A stretch of DNA of 64,000 nucleotides from Blastomyces gilchristii SLH14081 (lineage: Eukaryota > Ascomycota > Eurotiomycetes > Onygenales > Ajellomycetaceae), in the NCBI RefSeq assembly GCF_000003855.2, contig NW_003101638.1, positions 3,458-67,457 on the forward strand, given 5' to 3'. The notes under the pieces are model-generated. The model saw only the letters and a program-made list of their open reading frames with translations. It searched no databases and was not told the DNA's origin. Made by a program: the position numbers and the translations under genes. Shown here one piece after another: positions 51,610 to 62,724 of this stretch. Each line of letters opens with the position of its first letter. Within the stretch, counting starts at the first letter, position 1.

Positions 51610-51889
51610 TGTAAGAGGCCTACACTAAATAGATCAGTATAATAATTATAGGTCTTATATAACAAAGTGAAAAACATTAGAGAAGGAAAGAAAGAGAAAG
51701 TGTGGGAATCAACAATCAGAGTGAATATTTATACATGTACACAGTGATGTATGCGGTGGAGCTTCGGGGTGGAAGAATAGGAATTCCATAGGTTTTCAGC
51801 TGAGGATCGGCGACCGAGAATCGGAGCGGTAGGAATCTGTGGAGTGTAACAGAATAGTCTATATGATTGATCAGGCGCAGCCCGCCACA
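51610..51889 (-). repeat. G3 5' LTR
   Basis: 280 bp; the part at 51750-51889 keeps CpG (gatcggcgaccgag, gcgcagcccgcc), in contrast to the 3' copy. Confidence 0.93.
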
Positions 51890-52401
51890 TATACAAAGAT
51901 TTAATGATAGATTTAATTGAACAGAATGCTCAGTCTGCAATGTAAATAAAAATCCTGAGTATATTGTAAGGCATTGTGCACTATACAATAATCTCAGAGC
52001 CAGATTGAAGAAGAAGTATGATTTAAATCAATTAAATATGAGATTCTTATTCTTAACTGAGACAGAAATTAAATACTTAATAGACTTTCTATCAGAAACT
52101 CAAGTAGCTATAAGAAAATGACTAAATTCAGAAATATCTGAATATGAAGAGGTGGAAATTGATTAGATATAGTCTGTTAAAACAGCTATATACTATCTTT
52201 TAATAATTTTGTTTTATTATAGTCTCTCTTTACTTTACTTTTTCTTTTCTGTTCTTTTCTATCTATCTATTTAATGTGTCTATCTTTAAGACTATGTTCT
52301 CTTTTCTTTTATCATGATATTATCAAATAATTTCAAAGTATCAGAAGGTGTTAAAATACTGTAATTTCTCAACAGTTTTTATATTCTGAGCTGAAATTTT
52401 C

Positions 52402-52522
52402 NNNNNNNNNNNNNNNNNNNNNNNNNNNNNNNNNNNNNNNNNNNNNNNNNNNNNNNNNNNNNNNNNNNNNNNNNNNNNNNNNNNNNNNNNNNNNNNNNNN
52501 NNNNNNNNNNNNNNNNNNNNNN
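52402..52522. other. Assembly gap, 121 N
   Basis: It falls in the last part of the LINE tail. The SINE copy at 43034-43160 suggests about 120 missing bases, matching the N count. Just right of it, about 18 bases (ccgattattctgggggtg) fit neither LINE nor H1. Confidence 0.99.
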
Positions 52523-52626
52523 TAATAATAATACTACCGATTATTCTGGGGGTGAATAAATACTACTATAATAAAGAGCTTGAAGTAAAAATTCTTTTTT
52601 TTTTTGAAAAATAAAACAAGATTATA

Positions 52627-52884
52627 TGTGGCGGGCTGCGCCCGATCAATCATATAGACTATTCTGTTACACTTCATAGATTCTTCCATTTCACTCTCGA
52701 ACACGTACACTCCGATTCTCGGCCATTCTCAATCGCTGATTCTCAGCCATTATATACATGTATAAATATTCACTCTGATCACTGATTTCTACACTTTCTC
52801 TTTCTTTCCTTCTCTAATGTTTTTCTCTTTGTTATATAAGACCTATCAATATAATACTGATCTATTCAGTGTAGGCCTCTTACA
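52627..52884 (+). repeat. G4 5' LTR
   Basis: 258 bp, TGTGGCGGGCTGCGCCC to GGCCTCTTACA. It keeps more G/C at its start than the 3' copy. Confidence 0.94.
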
Positions 52885-53199
52885 CTAGAAAAATGTTCAT
52901 TGTCTTCTTATTAGGAAATGATTATTCATGCATTGTCTTCTCATTAGAAATGATTATTCATTGAGAGATATCTGAATGTGTAATGATGTGTAAGAAAGAG
53001 AAACACAGTTAAGCAGACACTGAGTTCTCAGATAGAAGCTTGCTCATCAGTCACTCTAGCTCTGTAATAAGATCTTATGAAGAGAGTAAGATCTTATAAG
53101 AGAATGTCAGTGAAAGACCTGAGAGTTCTGACACTCAGATGTATGAGAATACAATTACACTTCTTCAGATATCATACATCTGATAAAATGATATAATCA

Positions 53200-54300
53200 T
53201 GTCTAACAATAATATGAGAGAACTCTCGAGCGTGAGCATAGAGATAATATCACAGTGACTTCAAGCAATGTTGAAATTACAACAGCAACAGATAGCAGAC
53301 ATACACACAACTCAATAACTTTAATATGAAGAGATTTAATAATTAACTCATGCAATTTCAACATCTACAGAATTGAATACAAAAGCACTGAAAGAATGCT
53401 TAGATGCTTCTGCATATTTTAATGCTTCTGATCTCACTCTTTACTCATTATGAAGAATGGAAGTGCTTGCAAAACTAAGTGTAGATGAAGATGTCATCAG
53501 TTCATTAATTAATCAAGATTGATATATCAATGAATAATTAAAGAATCATGTGAAACAGAAGTTTTATTCATGAATAAAAGTATGTAAACCAGTGTTATGA
53601 ACACCTGACAACATCATCAAATATCTTAATATTCTGTTTCAAGACACTGCCATGTAACAAAAAGTATTAGATGGATTACAGAGTATCTGACAGAGAAACA
53701 CTTCTCTTACAACATTCATTCCTGACTTCAACATCAAGATTCTAGAAGCAGATGAACAATCTTGAAAGGATTAAATGAAGATTAGCATGCTTAAGAAGAT
53801 ATTGACTTTTGAACTCTTACAGGCTCTTGTAAGTGTAGATAAAGACCAGACTTATGAAGATTTCTGCACACAGCTCCGGACATTGAACAACTGTCTTATC
53901 AAGCTCAAGAGTATACAGCACAGTGGCAGAAGATATTACACTTCAGTCACTCATACACCTGCACTGAAGAATAACAATAATGCAGATATCATGAACTGAA
54001 TAGATTCAAATGTCTATGCACAAGCAAGAGTTTCCACTGTTTGAACAGGCTTCTGAATTCCTGGGATCACTTCTGAAGAAGTTGCTGATTGATATCAACA
54101 TGAAGTATACATCAACTGTAACTGATTAGAACACATCACTTTCAACTGTCAATCAATCTATGTGTCTCCACACTCAAGAGAAAGACTGGCATCTTCTCAA
54201 TTGAGAGAAAGATCAGTGTCTTCTCGTTCAAAGAATGAATCAGCACCTGTTCACGCCAATCACATTACAGTGAAGAAAGATTTGAAAGATAATTACAAGA
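53200..54300 (+). pseudogene. G4 gag relic
   Basis: An N-terminal coiled-coil region (about 53230-53400) is followed by capsid sequence ending in the 74-codon open frame at 53775-53999 (MKISMLKKILTFELLQALVS, TYEDFCTQLRTLNN). A degenerate zinc knuckle follows near 54085-54150. Confidence 0.82.
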
Positions 54301-54399
54301 ATACTCTAATGAAACAGAGAAAAGATTAGCTTCTGTGCAAATTTATAAACAGAAGATTGAAGAGATTGAATGATAACAATTTGAAGAGAAAATGATAAT

Positions 54400-57300
54400 G
54401 AATACAATTCTTGTATCTACTGTGATTGATAATATATATAATATAAAAGCCATGATAGACAGCAGTCTATGCTACTATGCAATGATAAAATCTTCAGTGT
54501 ATTCTCTTATCAAAACCTCAACTCCTCACAGAATTTGATGATTCGAAAGACATTTGTACCTGTTATATGATAAAGCTGATCATAGATGTGAGAGGAGATC
54601 AATGTGAAGATGTCTATGCATATGAAGTTAATAATCTTGATTACAATCTTATATTAGAACTTATCTGACTATCTGAACAAGGCATCTTATTGAATGCTTG
54701 AAACAGAAGCTTGATATTCTCTAATAATAATAGAATCCATGAAGATGATATTCACAAGACCATGGATCTAACACAGATCTCTGCTAATGTGTATAAAATG
54801 CTCTGAAAAAGAAGTCACTGACAGCAGAATCATGTGATAATCTATTTCATCAGTCTGGTCAATATCAAAAAGACTCTAGAAAAGTTATCTCATGTTATAA
54901 TAACAAATTCTTGTACAAAACTTTCTCAATAATATTATGATTATCTAGATGTCTTTCAATAAGACAACATTATGAATATACCTTCTTTATGAGACTCAGA
55001 AGTGAATCACAGTATTAAGTTAGAAAAGAAGAATGATAAGAACTCTGAGTTATTATGAGGCTCTCTTTATAATATGTCTTGAGATGAACTTCTTCTTCTT
55101 CAGAAGACACTCAATGATCTGTTAGATAAGAAATTTATACATGTTAATAACTCTTCTACTGCAGCTTCTATTCTCTTTGCAAAGAAGTCAGATAAAGAAC
55201 TCTGATTCTGTATGAACTACTGAGATCTGAACAGATTGACAAAGAGAGATTGATATTTCTTATCTCTCATTAATGAAACCCCAGCATGAATCAGATAAGC
55301 TTAATAATTTACAAAGCTAGATGTTATTACTGCATTTCATAAGATTCATATCACTGCAGAAGATGAATAACCTACAGCATTCTGAACATATTATGATCTC
55401 TTTGAATGAATAGTCACACTCTTTGAACTGACTAATATTCTCAGTACATTTCAGAAGTATATTAACTGAACACTCTGAGATTTCCTTGATGAGTTTGTAT
55501 CTGCTTATCTAGATAACATTCTCATCTTCACTGATGAATTCAGAAAAGAATATCAAGAGTATGTATAAAGAGTATTACAATAACTGCAAGAAGCAGAACT
55601 ATCAATTGATATTGATAAATGTGATTTCAAAGTTAAGAGTATTAAATACTTAGATTTCATCATAGAAGCTGACAAGAGAATTTAAATGAATTCTGAGAAG
55701 ATCTCTGTCATTCTTGAATGAGAAGCTTCACATACTGTGAAAGATGTATGAAGCTTCATTGAATTCACTAACTTCTATTAGTAATTTATATAAAACTTCT
55801 CAGATATTGTGAGATCACTTACAGATCTCACTAAGAAAGACTCAGTATTTCAATGATCAGTGAATGCTGAAGCTGCATTTATACAGATGAAGAAGATATT
55901 TATTAATATCTCTCTGCTAATAATATTCAATTCTGATTATGAGACAGTTATTGAGACTGATTTCTCTGACTATGTGTCAGAATAAGTGATATTATAATAT
56001 GATGATGAAGATGTTCTATGATTATATATCTTCATGTCTAAGAAACTGAGTCTCACTGAATGTAATTATGAGATCTATGATAAGAAACTTCTTGTGATTA
56101 TACACTGTTTAGAAGAATGATACTCTGAACTTCAAAGTATCTCTGAATTTGAGATAATCACAGATTATAAGAATCTCAAATACTTTATAACTACTTATAA
56201 ACTCACTGAATAACAGATGTAATAATCTGAGTTCTTAAGCTGCTTTCATTTTATAATACACTACTATTCTGACAGTCAGAACTCAATGACAGATGTCTTC
56301 TTATAATGAGAGTAAGATATACTATCTGATGTAACAGATACTTGCTGAATGAACTGAGAGCACTGGCTCTTGAATCTGAAGATACTAGTTAATCAAGATG
56401 AAACAGCTCATGACACTATATATACTTCTCTGATTAGAACTATTACTGATATCTTAACATCTTCTGAATCTACATTAGATGAGCTATGACATACAGCAGC
56501 TTAAACTAATGAACTTCTTCAAACACTCACTGAAGCAGTATGATAAGAAGCATTCTGATTTCTTTCAGAATTATATGTAAGAACTGATATCACAGAATGT
56601 TCAATCAATGATAATAATGCTCTATAATTCTGTAAATGACACTGAGTCTCTCACTCTGAATTCTTACACATCTGGATAATGTAAGAGATGCATGATTTAT
56701 ATATAACTGACTATTCAGACTGTGACTAACTGTATAGAATGATCTTCTGAGAGTTCTATTAACCTGAGATATTAAAGAGTATCAGATACTTTATCTGAAA
56801 CTGTAACTACTATTCTTCTATTATCTTATAAAAGAACTGTAGAAAAGATCTACTGATATCACATAATATTTCTAATAGAATCTGATAAGATGTAGTAATT
56901 GACTTCACTATTAATCTATCTGAGAGCAAGAGTTATAGAAACATTCTGATCATTATGAATTCATTGAGTAAAGATGTAATATTGAAATCTTGTAATAAGA
57001 TGAATACTGAACAAGTCACTGAAGCTTTTCTACAGAGTCTATTCTATTAAATACATGAATTGCTGAGATTTATAGTATTAAATCAGAGCTGTCAATTCAT
57101 GAGCACTCTCTGAATAAGAATCTGTCAAGTTCTCAAGATTATATACTGTCTGTTAACTGTCTATCACTCTAAGACTGATGATGCATCAGAATGAATAATT
57201 CAGACTGTAAAGAATTATCTTTATAAGTTCTGCAATCATTTATAAGATAATTGACATGATCTTCTTCTACACACAGAGGTCACTATCAATGATTGAGATA

Positions 57301-57950
57301 TTATTTCAACAGATATAAGTCTATTCTTTCTTACATATGAATATCATATAAAAGTGTTAAATCTTCTAGAGATCACACAGTTCATACTGAATCTCTGTAG
57401 TCTGATTCAAATTGCTGATAATATAGTAATGAAGCTTCAAGATGTCTGTGATTAAACAGAGGTCTTCATGACAACTGTGAAACAAGATTAAGAGAATTAA
57501 ATCAATGTTCACTGAGATCTCACTGAACAATATAAGATAGAAGATCTGATATGATTGAATCTTAAGAATATATGAATCATATGTTTATCTTATACACTAG
57601 ATTATCATCATATCAGGTATAAAGTAATAGAAGTTCTAGATAGTCATAACTATTATCTGGACACATTATCAGAGATTTATAATGTATTTCATACAAGCTT
57701 GCTCTGCTGCACTATCACTGATTTATTTTCCTCTCAGCTGACTTCTGACTGACAGTCACCAGGCGTCATAGAAGATGATAATAAGCTTGAGTGAGAGATT
57801 GAGAATATTCTTGATAAGAGATTCTGTGACTGCAGCCAGTAATATCTTGTGAAATGAGTTAGCTATGATCAACTGATCTGAACTCTGAGTTTCACATTAT
57901 CTGAAACAGTGACTCTTGACCAATGAGAACTGCTTCTGAAAGAGAGGGAT
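54400..57950 (+). pseudogene. G4 pol with chromodomain
   Basis: Protease is near 54410-54800. RT is easily read: SILFAKKSDKEL-FCMNY-DLNRLTKRD (55165-55245), FTKLDVITAFHKIHI (55310-55352) and the catalytic SAYLDNILIFTDEF (55501-55545), with Asn for one Asp. RNase H is at about 55940-56320, integrase at about 56640-57560. A C-terminal chromodomain (EWEIENILDKRF, then YLVKWVSYDQLIW with TGA at one Trp) is at 57788-57900. The frame is almost continuous if TGA is read as Trp, so decay is mostly point change without indels. Confidence 0.9.
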
Positions 57951-57953
57951 TAA

Positions 57954-58211
57954 TGTGACCAGCTGTGCCTGATCAATTATATAGACTATTCTGTTACACT
58001 TCATAGATTCTTCTGTTCTACTCTTGAACACATACACTTCAATTCTCGGCCATTCTCGATCACTGATCCTCAGCTATCACATATGTGTATAAATATTCAC
58101 TCTAATCACTGATTTCTACAGTTTCTCTTTCTTTCCTTCTCTAACGTGTTTCTCTTTGTTATATAAGACCTATCAATATAATACTAATCTATTCGGCGTA
58201 GGCCTCTTACA
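57954..58211 (+). repeat. G4 3' LTR
   Basis: 258 bp, TGTGACCAGCTGTGCC to GGCCTCTTACA, more mutated than the 5' copy at its start. Confidence 0.94.
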
Positions 58212-59447
58212 TCATATCTTCTATATTACTTATGTGATTTAGCTTGTGATACAAACACTGATAAAGAATCTTAATATCAAGATAAACAATAATGAGATAA
58301 CTGATTCTTAAGATGAGAATGAGATAAAAGTGATTACTTAAGTAACTTGTATATTTACTCTGTAAAAGATAATGTTTTTTTAATAACACTTTTCAATATT
58401 GTTTTTGAATAATGCTTTTTAGTAACACTACTGTTAATTTTAAATAGATTGACTAATAATTTAAATATCATAGATTTAAAACATTGCTAATATAATTTGT
58501 ATCTCTTCTAAATAATAATAATAATTTCATAATATTTAATAAATAAGCAAATCAGTCACATTACTGAATACAATACAGAATATTAAAACAGAGTGAAATT
58601 CAATATATAAAATAACTATTCAGACTCTTTAATTATATCAGATAATTAATTATTAAGTCTAATACTCTGATTAGAAAAAGATTCAGATATTGAAACTTTC
58701 TGATATAAAGTAAACTCAGTTCAAATATATGATTGATTTACTATTTCAGTTTTATAAGATAACTAAGATAGTTTCAATCACTTATATATTAATACTGCAG
58801 TCAGTCTGATGAGTGTATTACAGTTTATTTACTTATCTTGAGAAACAGTTAAATCACTTAAAAAGAAATTCAGTCTGAGAAAATACTATAGTACAGACTA
58901 TTATTTCTATAAGAAATAAACTAGTATATTACTATAGTAAAACTGAACAATCTTTTACAGAGTACTATACTAGAGCAGGTCTACTAGATCTCTTCTATTA
59001 AGTTAATATCTACACTTCTCAAGATTGAACAGAGAAGAAATAAGACTTATATATTAAATTAATCTGAGACTACTACAATATCAACTATTAGAGATTTGAA
59101 TAAGCAGATGTTAAAGATATGAAGACAGTAAAATACAATTCTCTAGTAAGTAACAATCTTTAGTAACACTTTATATTACATAGAACAATAATACTAACTT
59201 TGAAACAGAACTTATATATATTAATTGCAACTGAAAATCAGACAAAACTACATACTTATAAAACTAAATTTAACTACTATGTTCAAGATAATCTGATAAA
59301 TTTATACATTAAATTAATTCTAGAGTTATAAAAAATTATTAAGAGTATGTATTCAACTGTTGTACTAATGACATGTGATATTTTGATAATTTTATTAACA
59401 GAGATAAGAATGAAGTGAAAGTTCAGCTCACACTGAGATATTTATCA

Positions 59448-59825
59448 GCCCCGGTAGCTGAATAGTTAATACAGCCACTCAGTAGCACCTCAGCGTGGGA
59501 AACCAAGGCATGTGAGTTTGAAACCCGCAGGGAATACATTAAATCCAGAACTCAAGCACCTCAGGTTTCTAATAAATACAGAGGTGTACAAATTACTTTA
59601 ATAAATTGCTCTATGTTTCTGAACTGAGAAGTTATTATTATATGAATTTAATTGTCACTTCTTTGTATTTTTCTATGTTCTTGTTATCTTAGCATGATCT
59701 CAATACCTGTATTTCCTTCTGTATAATTAACACTTAATCTGTATCTAACATTACACAAGGACTCATCATAAGCTCTGCTTGCATATGAGTATAATGAGAG
59801 AAGAAGAATAATAATAATAATAATA
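59448..59825 (+). mobile_element. tRNA-headed SINE, family A, copy 2
   Basis: 378 bp, same family as 16017-16387 over its whole length. It has TAGCTGAATAG (A box), GAGTTTGAAACCC (B box) and a TAA tail. The 12-bp TSD agatatttatca / agatatgtatca (59436-59447 and 59826-59837) has one mismatch. H2 at about 37007-37030 shows the empty site. Confidence 0.93.
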
Positions 59826-60331
59826 AGATATGTATCACTATCACTGAAGACAATTACAAGGATAAACAATTAAGAAACTCATAATTATAAAACATGAAAT
59901 TATCAGATAGTTTAATATCTCTAATCACAGTATATCAGAGATGTGTAGTTTTCATAAGAAAGTGAAGAATAAACTTACATAAGAATGTATTTAGGTATTT
60001 CATAAGTATTATCAATAACTGTTATCAAATTCTGATTATATAAGTAATTACTGAATGAACTGAATAAGACTGAATTTAATCTTCAGTCTCAGTCTCATTT
60101 TAATTTTGAAAAAATGATTATCTTTCACTATTTATTCTGAGAAATTACTCTCATTTCACTGTTTTTAAATTAAATCTAGTTATTTTTCACATCATTTCTG
60201 AAAGAAATGATTCATTTTCACATTTTTTTGATGCTTGATTCTGATGAGACTCACATCAAGAAATATATAAGATCAGATTAAATGAGATTAAATGTGAAAT
60301 TCATAGTTCTGCCGGTCAGTCTAGATATAAG

Positions 60332-61870
60332 TAAGAATTAACTGAGTGTTTTACTTTTATAAGTAGTATAAAATAAAGATTAAGAGTATTTATTTTTAAA
60401 CCCTGAATTAAAAGAGAAAACAGAGAGATAATAATTACTATTTTAAATCATTCTTTATTTTTATAATTGCAGTTTTTTTGCTTTTTTTCATATATAATTT
60501 CATGAGCTTTTTACTGACTTTTATTGAATAGTTGCAGAAGAAGATCAAGCAGTATAATATTCTATATCAGAATATTTACAATTTTAATAAAAAAGACTTT
60601 CTTCTTGATTTTCTTTTATACTCTCAAGTGAATCATTTCTATAGAAGCTCTCAAATGAAAGTATATAATTAAAATAGTGTAGAATAATAGTAAAGAATTT
60701 ATTTTTCTCCTTATTAATATTTATACAAATGAAAATACAATTTCATTTACACTCATTTATTATGAGAAATCAAGAGATATACAAGATATATAGCTTGAAA
60801 ATTTTGATTTTAAAAACAATCAGATATACTTTACTACTTCAGAAAATAAATAAAATAATAATAAATATAAATTAATCTGATTAAAATAGATGTTTAATTC
60901 TCGTATAAAATAAACAGTAAGAAATGATTATTATCTGTTTATAATAAATGATTATTTATCTTATATAAATATAGTATTCATTGATTATACAGATTGAAAT
61001 TAAATTTTATTTATTATTCTTTTTTCTTATTTTATGCACTGTTTATAGTCATTAAATATTGAAATATTTAACTCATTTATAAAAATATATTCAGATCAAC
61101 TAAATTTCTATACACATTCTAGCTATAACTTGATTCAGATTACAAAGCAAGATTTTTAACAATTATTTCATACTGTATAAGAAATTTCTACAACTGTGGA
61201 AAATATTAAATCTGCTTTTATAATTACTGATATACATTTTACAGATTTTATCTGCATTTTTAAAAAGATTTAATTATATTTATTTGCCCTTTCAGAACTG
61301 CTTCAGCAGTGAATATTTATATTTATACAAGTTTTACAAGATTTGATAAAGCAGATAAATTAATATTATTATCAACTTTCAGTTGATATTAAAAAAATTC
61401 TTTACACTGAGCAGAATATTACTTTGAACAGACAGATTCTTTTAATAAAAAATAGAAACTTTCAGATTACTTTAAATAATAAGAGAAAATAATATAAATA
61501 GAGTAAATGTATGAAATTATTTAATTCATCAAATTTCTCACTTATTAAATTCTTTTCTCTCATTAAAATACATACTGTGAGAGAGTAAACAGATGTTAAT
61601 AAAGCTGCAAAAATGAATAATCAGATATATAAGAAGAATATAAAACTTTAAGAAATAATTCTTGATAAGTAAAGACAGACAGAGCTTATGAAGTAAAAGA
61701 AACAATATGAGAAAAAATATTTAAAAGCTGTTTAATACTATAAAAAAGTCAAAACTGTAGCTGTAGTTAAATATTTTATAAAGAAATAATAGCAAGATGA
61801 ATAGAAGCTTCAACTGTAAAAAGAAATAAAAGAATATACTGTTAAATATTAAAAAATACAGTTGATAAAA
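60332..61870 (+). pseudogene. P transposase, remaining DNA-binding part and DDE domain
   Basis: The frame continues from 14491 with INWVFYFYK (the pogo 'N-W-x-x-x-F-x-x-R' motif). Then come the first catalytic Asp region NILYQNIYNFNKKDFLLDFL (60565-60625, D decayed to N), NHFYRSSQMKVYN and ITKQDFLTIISYCIRNFYN (about 61135-61195). A C-terminal Gln/Lys-rich coil lies at 61590-61870. Most stops are TAA/TAG at Gln. Family: DDE_1 (Tc1/mariner superfamily), Fot1/pogo type. Confidence 0.78.
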
Positions 61871-62090
61871 TAAATATTCACAGATATTTTAAAAAGATCT
61901 ATAAGCAAATCAACAGTAAGCTTAAAACACTGTAAAAGCTTTATATAACTTTCTGAAAGCAGTAATAAATGTTACATATAAATCTTTTTAATACAATTAA
62001 ATAATATTCTTTCTCTGAATTAATTATATACATTTATACAGTGTATTCCTTATATAGATTTAATATTTAATAAATAATATTTCAGCACTC
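61871..62090. other. AT-rich 3' flank of P
   Basis: No frame; presumably the 3' untranslated part and end of P. No inverted repeat found. Confidence 0.5.
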
Positions 62091-62114
62091 ACGCGCCTTT
62101 TCAACCGATCCACC

Positions 62115-62246
62115 ATGAACTCGCTCGATTTTTCGAATAAGAACCTGCCGATAGATCCATCGAAAAGCCCTCGATCATACGAGCATTTTGACCCCATCGC
62201 CGACCGCATACCCCGTGTGGTGGTGGAGTTATCCAGCCAAACGTGA
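62115..62246 (+). CDS. Short CpG-rich ORF of unknown function
   Basis: ATG in a good context (ccaccATGaac) opens 43 codons (MNSLDFSNKNLPIDPSKSPR...) and stops at 62244-62246. It sits at the start of a ~250-bp block with many CpG and CC/GG runs, unlike the 30 kb to its left. It could be the start of a gene truncated by, or adjoining, transposon insertion, a first exon, or chance. I do not recognise it and see no clear splice donor in frame. Confidence 0.3.
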   Translation: MNSLDFSNKNLPIDPSKSPRSYEHFDPIADRIPRVVVELSSQT

Positions 62247-62418
62247 ATCAGACATTGTTCGAAACTCCTGTGTGGGAGTATCCCTCATTCTCCCCTACCA
62301 CACCACAACCCCGGGCCAGATTGCCATACAAATTGTAAGGTGAAGAGACCTAGCCATATGTGTCAATCTTCTCAATTTTGGAAGATCCCTGATCTGGAAT
62401 TGTGGAGATATCTGAGGA

Positions 62419-62724
62419 GCAATCTCTGTGAAAACCCTGTCTCTCTTTGATGTTCCAAAACATCAATGCCAAGTCCAACCCTTGTACCGCCCTTCTCAAT
62501 CTGGCCCATCCCTGACAGAAAAATACAAAAAGATACCTGAGCAATAATATCAAGTATATAATCAATAACCACTTCTGAAGTGCAATCTCTGCGGTCTGTC
62601 TTCAGTGTATCTAGACATCAATACCAAGTCTCACTCTTGTATCACCCCTCTCAATCTGACCCATCCCTGGCAGAAAAGTACAAAAAGATACCTCAGCAAC
62701 TGTATTTAATACATAATGAGCAGA
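62419..62724. repeat. Tandem duplication of a ~163-bp unit
   Basis: Copy 1 starts at 62419 (gcaatctctgtg) and copy 2 at 62582 (gcaatctctgcg). Shared landmarks include acatcaatrccaagtc, tctcaatctgrcccatccctg and tacaaaaagatacct. Copy 2 stops resembling copy 1 near 62724. The difference pattern is mostly C/T and G/A. Confidence 0.88.

Larger units (their letters stand above)
46204..51889 (-). mobile_element. Ty3/gypsy chromovirus G3
   Basis: 5,686 bp with LTRs of 281 and 280 bp and a perfect TSD tatac (46199-46203 and 51890-51894). It lies within the LINE near its 3' end, whose frame resumes at 51890. Same family as G4 but in opposite orientation. A purine tract next to the 3' LTR is visible as its complement (tctcttctctctttctt, 46489-46505). 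Confidence 0.95.
41190..52170 (+). pseudogene. LINE ORF2: endonuclease, RT, RNase H, zinc knuckle
   Basis: The endonuclease motif SIIVEDFNTHHF is followed by two TGA codons where two tryptophans are expected (about 41388-41432), then SECRTSVRADKLI and SIIDLTFISQNLI. RT has VFIDIKNVFNYVSKSKM (43839-43890) and the catalytic STYIDDINLVYS (44110-44145). RNase H has LIYSDDSKNKSLNRL (45036-45080), FDAELFTIVKAF and IFSDSQAAF (45245-45280). A C-terminal CSVCN...VRHC knuckle lies at 51927-51985. It is cut by the SINE, MITE-c and G3. Confidence 0.9.
41181..52531 (+). mobile_element. LINE (EN-RT-RNase H type), 5'-truncated
   Basis: Net length is about 4.1 kb after removing the SINE at 42105, MITE-c and G3. 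It begins inside the endonuclease domain, as expected for 5' truncation during target-primed reverse transcription, and ends in TAA repeats beyond the N run. It is inserted in H1; the H2 counterpart at about 35705-35720 is the empty site. Domain order suggests the Tad1-like fungal group of I-superfamily LINEs. Confidence 0.9.
52627..58211 (+). mobile_element. Ty3/gypsy chromovirus G4
   Basis: 5,585 bp with two 258-bp LTRs, and TSD ttata / tcata (52622-52626 and 58212-58216; the uninterrupted H2 copy has tcata). It is inserted in H1. The coding region runs to within a few bases of the 3' LTR, and a purine tract (gaaagagaggga) lies at about 57938-57949. Confidence 0.95.
40410..59150 (+). pseudogene. 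hAT transposase of H1, broken by LINE and G4
   Basis: The same protein as in H2. BED-finger region is at about 40480-40610, the N-terminal half at 40660-41180, then the LINE (41181-52531), a 90-bp piece (about 52540-52626), gypsy G4, and the C-terminal half from 58212. YYYSKTEQSFTEYY near 58912-58955 shows the correct frame where H2 has a deletion. Heavily stopped. Confidence 0.82.
14500..60323 (+). mobile_element. hAT transposon H1 with multiple insertions
   Basis: It begins TAGACTGACTATG and ends GGTCAGTCTA, with a perfect 8-bp TSD gatataag at 14492-14499 and 60324-60331. H1 pieces are 14500-15476, 37672-37687, 38193-41180, about 52532-52626, 58212-59447 and 59826-60323. Subtracting inserts gives about 5.8 kb, equal to H2. 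It encodes a hAT transposase and a separate lysine-rich frame. Internal A-rich tracts (about 14875-14965) recur in H2 (about 16575-16695). It is very AT-rich, so probably older than what lies inside it. Confidence 0.93.
14083..62000 (+). mobile_element. Pogo/Fot1-type transposon P, outer host of the nest
   Basis: Coding pieces at 14220-14491 and 60332-61870 join in one reading frame when the hAT element H1 and one copy of its TSD are removed. Everything between 14500 and 60323 is later insertion. The element probably extends left past the MITE insertion at 5884, because AT-rich sequence begins near 5760, but I could not find its terminal inverted repeats or a TA duplication, so both outer ends are approximate. 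Confidence 0.75.
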
